Source: Rhizobium leguminosarum bv. viciae USDA 2370
GTDB taxonomy: Bacteria; Pseudomonadota; Alphaproteobacteria; Rhizobiales; Rhizobiaceae
NCBI RefSeq assembly: GCF_002008365.1
Contig: NZ_MRDL01000051.1
Coordinates: 372,001 to 436,000, forward strand
Direction: 5' to 3'
Length of the DNA: 64,000 nucleotides
Numbering within the stretch: position 1 is the stretch's first letter; each line of letters starts with the position of its first letter. Below are positions 60,627 through 64,000 of this stretch, piece by piece. Position numbers and translations under genes: made by a program. The notes under the pieces are model-generated. The model ran no database searches. It was not told the origin of the DNA and worked only from the letters and a program-made list of their open reading frames with translations.

Positions 60627-61022
60627 CTAACCTTGGTATTGCGTGTCTGTGACATGCTCCATCCAGTCGACGACCTTGCCGTCGAGCTGTTCCTGGATGG
60701 CGATATGGGTCATCGCCGTTGTCGGCGATGCGCCGTGCCAATGGCATTCACCCGGTGCGAAGCAGACGACGTCGCCGGCGCGGATCTCCTCGACCGGGCC
60801 GCCTTCGCGCTGCACGCGACCGCAGCCCGATGTGACGATCAGCGTCTGGCCGAGCGGATGGGTGTGCCAGGCGGTGCGGGCTCCGGGCTCGAAGGTGACG
60901 CTGGCGCCAGCCGCGCGTGCGGGGCTGGTCACGGCAAACAGTGGGTCGACACGCACGCTGCCGGTAAACCAGTCGGCTGGTCCCTTGGCCGAAGGCTGCG
61001 AACCGCTTCGCTTGATATCCAT
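60627..61022 (-). CDS. Cupin-domain protein
   Basis: Single-cupin metal-binding protein of 131 residues. Motif 1 is GARTAWHTHPLGQTLIVTSGCGRVQREG with two His and a Gln in place of Glu, and motif 2 is VVCFAPGECHWHGASPTTAMTHIAI. The layout matches the YhhW/HNL-like cupins (bacterial hydroxynitrile-lyase family and gamma-carboxymuconolactone-decarboxylase-associated cupins). It is 14 bases upstream of the AKR and likely co-transcribed under the divergent LysR. The reaction is unknown. Confidence 0.87.
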   Translation of the reverse strand: MDIKRSGSQPSAKGPADWFTGSVRVDPLFAVTSPARAAGASVTFEPGARTAWHTHPLGQTLIVTSGCGRVQREGGPVEEIRAGDVVCFAPGECHWHGASPTTAMTHIAIQEQLDGKVVDWMEHVTDTQYQG

Positions 61023-61124
61023 CTTTGTCTTCCTTTCGATGTCGGGGTGGACATGTCCACTCGAGCAGCAAGGTATTTAGCGCGTGTGTTTGGTCGCGAT
61101 TAGATGGTATAAACGGCAAGAACC

Positions 61125-61141
61125 CATGAGAAAGTTTCATG
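61125..61141. promoter_or_regulatory. Inverted repeat at the LysR start
   Basis: CATGA and TCATG flank a 7-base centre immediately before the LysR start at 61143, within the 120-base divergent gap. It is a candidate autoregulatory site, based on symmetry only. Confidence 0.35.
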
Positions 61142-61142
61142 A

Positions 61143-62036
61143 ATGCCGCGCCCCGCCGTCAACGACCTCATCGCCTTCCTCGCCGTTGCACGCGCACAGA
61201 GCTTCACCAAGGCGGCGGGCAAGCTGGGTGTGTCGCAATCGGCGCTCAGCCACACCATCCGCGGGCTCGAGGAGCGGCTTGGACTGCGATTGCTTACCCG
61301 CACGACCCGCAGCGTCGCGCCGACAGAGGCCGGCGAACGCCTGCTCGGCTCCATCGGACCGCGGCTCGACGAGATCGAGAGTGAACTGGCTGCCTTGAGC
61401 GCCTTCCGGGAGAAGCCGGCAGGCACCATCCGCATCAATGCCGGCGAGCATGCGGCCGATGCCGTCCTCTGGCCCGCCTTGCAAAAGCTCCTGCCTGAAT
61501 ATCCCGATATCAATGTCGAAATCATCGTCGACTACGGTCTGACCGACATCGTCGCGGAGCGCTACGATGCGGGGGTGCGGCTTGGAGAACAGGTGGCGAA
61601 GGACATGATCGCGGTGCGCATCGGCCCCGACATGCGGATGGCCGTGGTCGGCGCTCCCGCCTATTTCGACACCAGGCCGAAGCCGCTGACGCCGCAGAAC
61701 CTTACGGATCACAATTGCATCAATCTGCGTCTGCCGACCTATGGCAGCGTTTATGCGTGGGAGTTCGAGAAGGACGGGCGCGAGCTCAGGGTTCGGGTCG
61801 AAGGACAGTTGATCTTCAACAATATAGCCCTGCGGCTGAACGCGGTGCTGGCTGGTCTTGGGCTGGCCTATATGCCGGAGGACTTGGTCGAGGCGCATCT
61901 TGCCGACGGGCGGCTGGTGCGCGTCCTCGAGGATTGGTGTCTGCCGTTTTCCGGCTACCATCTCTACTATCCGAGCCGCCGGCATACGTCGCCGGCATTC
62001 GCCCTCGTCGTCGATGCACTTCGCTATCGAGGATAG
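61143..62036 (+). CDS. LysR-family transcriptional regulator (CrgA-like branch)
   Basis: A 297-residue regulator. DNA-binding domain at 4-62 (VNDLIAFLAVARAQSFTKAAGKLGVSQSALSHTIRGLEERLGLRLLTRTTRSVAPTEAGE), then an effector domain (GTIRINAGEHAADAVLWPALQKLLPEYPDINVEIIVD, DIVAERYDAGVRLGEQVAKDMIAVRIGP). This YDAGVRLGE motif is typical of the group that sits divergent from aldo/keto reductases or oxidoreductases. It faces the cupin/AKR pair and probably controls them. Confidence 0.92.
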   Translation: MPRPAVNDLIAFLAVARAQSFTKAAGKLGVSQSALSHTIRGLEERLGLRLLTRTTRSVAPTEAGERLLGSIGPRLDEIESELAALSAFREKPAGTIRINAGEHAADAVLWPALQKLLPEYPDINVEIIVDYGLTDIVAERYDAGVRLGEQVAKDMIAVRIGPDMRMAVVGAPAYFDTRPKPLTPQNLTDHNCINLRLPTYGSVYAWEFEKDGRELRVRVEGQLIFNNIALRLNAVLAGLGLAYMPEDLVEAHLADGRLVRVLEDWCLPFSGYHLYYPSRRHTSPAFALVVDALRYRG

Positions 62037-62181
62037 ACGCCCACTATGTCGGGCCGCCCGGACAGGCATATATCCGAACCAGGAGTGATCGGCTCTTGCC
62101 GGAAGCGAACTCATGCCTGCCAGTGATTTGACATTCCATCACTCGCCGCTAATTCACACTTGAAATTGAAGGAAACAGTGA

Positions 62182-63693
62182 ATGAATACTGCGGCACCTG
62201 CCACGAAAGCTCGGACCGGCGTGTCCGGTTTGGATACAGTTCTGGCGGGGGGCCTCTCGCCGGGGCACGTTTTTCTCCTGGAGGGGAATCCGGGAGCTGG
62301 CAAAACGACGATTGCGCTGCAGTTCCTGATCGAAGGTGCGCGGCTCGGCGAGCAGGGGCTCTACATCACCCTTTCGGAAACCGAGAGCGAACTTCGGGCC
62401 GGTGCCGCATCGCACGGCATGGTGATCGATGGGAATATCGAGGTCTTCGAGGTCGTGCCTCCGGAAAGCCTGCTGGATGCCGACCAGCAGCAGAGCCTGC
62501 TTTATTCGTCGGATCTTGAACTCGGGGAGACGACAAAGGAAATCTTTGCCGCTTTCGAGCGGATCAAGCCACGTCGCGTGGTTCTCGACAGTCTGTCGGA
62601 GATAAGGCTGCTCGCGCAAAGCTCGTTGCGCTACCGCCGGCAGATCCTCGCGCTCAAACATTATTTTGCCCGACAAGGCGCGACAGTCCTTCTGCTCGAT
62701 GATCTGACGTCCGAGGTGCTCGACAAGACAGTGCACAGCGTTGTGCACGGCGTCATCCATCTCGAAGAGATGGCGCCGAGCTACGGCTCCGAACGCCGAC
62801 GTCTCAGGGTCATAAAATATCGCGGACAGGCCTTCCGCGGCGGCTATCACGATTTCATCATCCAGACTGGCGGGGTTAAAGTCTTTCCGCGGCTCGTCGC
62901 CGCCGAACACAGGTCGAGTTACGCACGTGATCAGATTTCCTGCAATATTGCAGAACTGGATCTGCTTCTCGGAGGTGGCCTCGAACGAGGTTCCAGTACA
63001 CTCATACTTGGTCCCGCCGGCACCGGCAAAAGCACGTTCTCCTTTCAATTCCTGATGGCTGCGGTCGCGCGCGGCGAGAAAGTGGCGGCCTTCATTTTTG
63101 ACGAGGAGCTGGGCCTGCTCTTCACGCGGCTGAAGGCGCTCGGAATGGATCTCGAAGCCATGCGAAACGCGGGTCATATCCACATCGAACAGCTCGATGC
63201 CGCCGAACTGTCGCCGGGCGAATTCGCCCACCGTGTGCGCAATTGCGTCGACAAGTCGGATGCGAAAACCGTCATCATCGATAGTATCAACGGTTATCAG
63301 GCTTCGATGCCGGATGAGAATTCGCTGATCCTTCATATGCACGAGCTGCTGCAATATTTGAACAGGCAAGGCGCCAACACCTTTCTCACCGTGGCCCAGC
63401 ACGGGCTGGTCGGTGACATGAAGGCACCCGTCGACGTTACCTATCTCGCCGATACCGTCATTCTGCTGCGTTACTTCGAGGCGGCCGGAAAGGTGCGGCG
63501 GGCAGTCTCGGTGATCAAGAAGAGGACCGGCTTTCACGAGGACACCATCCGGGAGTATCGCATCGACGCTTCCGGCTTGAGGTTCGGCGATCCTCTCGTC
63601 GGGTTCCAAGGCGTGCTTCGCGGCGTTCCCGAATTTGTCACGACCTCAACGCCGCTCCTTGCGACCGATGGCGGGGATAGCGGCAATTCCTAA
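62182..63693 (+). CDS. KaiC-like double-domain ATPase
   Basis: RecA-superfamily protein of 503 residues with two KaiC modules. The first has Walker A GNPGAGKTT (about 35-43), LYITLSETESEL and VVLDSLSEIRLLA. The second has GPAGTGKST (about 277-285), FIFDEELGLLFTRLKALGMD with the acidic pair expected of a kinase-competent domain, and TVIIDSINGYQAS. No kaiA or kaiB gene is in view, so this is a KaiC homologue outside a complete clock. Its 3' end overlaps the next gene by 26 bases, suggesting the two proteins work together in stress or light-related signalling, as proposed for non-cyanobacterial KaiC homologues. Confidence 0.9.
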   Translation: MNTAAPATKARTGVSGLDTVLAGGLSPGHVFLLEGNPGAGKTTIALQFLIEGARLGEQGLYITLSETESELRAGAASHGMVIDGNIEVFEVVPPESLLDADQQQSLLYSSDLELGETTKEIFAAFERIKPRRVVLDSLSEIRLLAQSSLRYRRQILALKHYFARQGATVLLLDDLTSEVLDKTVHSVVHGVIHLEEMAPSYGSERRRLRVIKYRGQAFRGGYHDFIIQTGGVKVFPRLVAAEHRSSYARDQISCNIAELDLLLGGGLERGSSTLILGPAGTGKSTFSFQFLMAAVARGEKVAAFIFDEELGLLFTRLKALGMDLEAMRNAGHIHIEQLDAAELSPGEFAHRVRNCVDKSDAKTVIIDSINGYQASMPDENSLILHMHELLQYLNRQGANTFLTVAQHGLVGDMKAPVDVTYLADTVILLRYFEAAGKVRRAVSVIKKRTGFHEDTIREYRIDASGLRFGDPLVGFQGVLRGVPEFVTTSTPLLATDGGDSGNS

Positions 63694-64000
63694 TTCCGGC
63701 AAACCGAAAGCATTGATTTACACCCCCGTCGGTCGCGATGCCTGGGTGGCGAGATCGTTGGTCGATGAGGCCGGATTAGCATCGATTGCCACCACCGACC
63801 TGCCTATGTTCGCGTCATCGCTTAGCGATGACGTCGCGCTTGGCGTCCTGACGGAGGAGGCCGTTCGCTCGAGCGATCTCAAGCCGATCGCCGCCTGGGT
63901 TTCGGCCCAGCCGAGCTGGTCTGACCTACCGTTCATCGTGCTCACCACACGTGGTGGCGGACCTGAACGAAATCCGGCCGCTGCCAGGCTTTCCGAGGTT
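63668..64000 (+). CDS. N-terminal part of a probable signalling protein (cut by window end)
   Basis: An open frame runs from the ATG at 63668 inside the end of the kaiC-like gene to the window edge (111 codons, no stop). It reads MAGIAAIPNSGKPKALIYTP, then VGRDAWVARSLVDEAGLASI and later DLPFIVLTTRGGGPERNPAA. The beta-alpha repeats and final PFIVLTTRG strand resemble a degenerate receiver domain without the phospho-acceptor Asp. In rhizobia such domains precede PAS and histidine kinase modules, so a sensor kinase partner of the KaiC-like protein is likely but not visible. Confidence 0.65.
   Translation, partial: MAGIAAIPNSGKPKALIYTPVGRDAWVARSLVDEAGLASIATTDLPMFASSLSDDVALGVLTEEAVRSSDLKPIAAWVSAQPSWSDLPFIVLTTRGGGPERNPAAARLSEV

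Noticed and set aside
62149..63609. 486-codon open frame antisense to the KaiC-like gene
   Set aside because: The sense frame has two Walker A motifs and conserved KaiC features; the antisense translation has none.
62182..63693. Complete Kai circadian clock
   Set aside because: No kaiA or kaiB is present in the window; isolated KaiC homologues are common outside cyanobacteria.

Overview
The window is high-GC alphaproteobacterial DNA and most likely a Rhizobium chromosome (R. leguminosarum/etli group). Pointers are a RopA-type porin, DUF1289/retropepsin-like and Usg proteins, cobS and cobT divergently arranged beside dgkA, several carbohydrate and amino-acid ABC transporters, many LysR/LacI/DeoR/ArsR regulators, and rhizobial intergenic palindromes. 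The species assignment is inference. I found no tRNA, rRNA, IS element, phage gene or CRISPR array.

Layout. 1-1.27 kb: 3' half of a leucyl-tRNA synthetase gene. 1.3-14.6 kb: a glycoside island, with a divergent LacI regulator, a CUT1 ABC transporter, a GH2 beta-mannosidase-like enzyme, a TIM-barrel isomerase, a Gfo/Idh/MocA dehydrogenase and an aldo/keto reductase in one long operon, then a GH43 gene behind a terminator. 15-19 kb: an ABC-2 exporter, an SDR lacking the usual catalytic Tyr/Lys, a LysR regulator and a half-size EamA transporter. 19.2-22.6 kb: a retropepsin-like protease, DUF1289, cobS, cobT and dgkA. 22.7-31.4 kb: a membrane histidine kinase, a nuclease, a uracil-DNA-glycosylase-like protein, an Lrp regulator, a porin, a LysR regulator, an AlkD-like protein, a 3-hydroxyisobutyrate-dehydrogenase-like enzyme and a small alkyltransferase-like protein. 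31.5-35.9 kb: ssuA-(ssuA remnant)-ssuD-ssuC-ssuB for sulfonate sulfur. 36-39.7 kb: two ArsR-SRPBCC modules facing each other across two DUF1801 genes. 39.8-47 kb: a methyltransferase, DUF2270, Usg, a basic/polar amino-acid ABC transporter and a long low-complexity OmpA protein. 47-51.4 kb: an ALDH16-like two-domain dehydrogenase, deoC and a DeoR regulator. 51.8-62 kb: a thiol/peroxide stress region with DipZ, two alpha/beta hydrolases, an OmpR/EnvZ-type pair, Ohr, a GST, and an AKR/cupin pair divergent from a LysR gene. 62.2-64 kb: a KaiC-like ATPase overlapping the start of a protein cut by the window edge.

The most unusual items are: an ordered array of TGTATC-type direct and inverted repeats in the divergent dipZ/hydrolase promoter next to the two-component system; a decayed second ssuA between ssuA and ssuD; the paired ArsR-SRPBCC modules with perfect or near-perfect operator palindromes; the ALDH16-like enzyme coupled to deoC; and the KaiC-like gene overlapping its downstream partner without kaiA or kaiB nearby.
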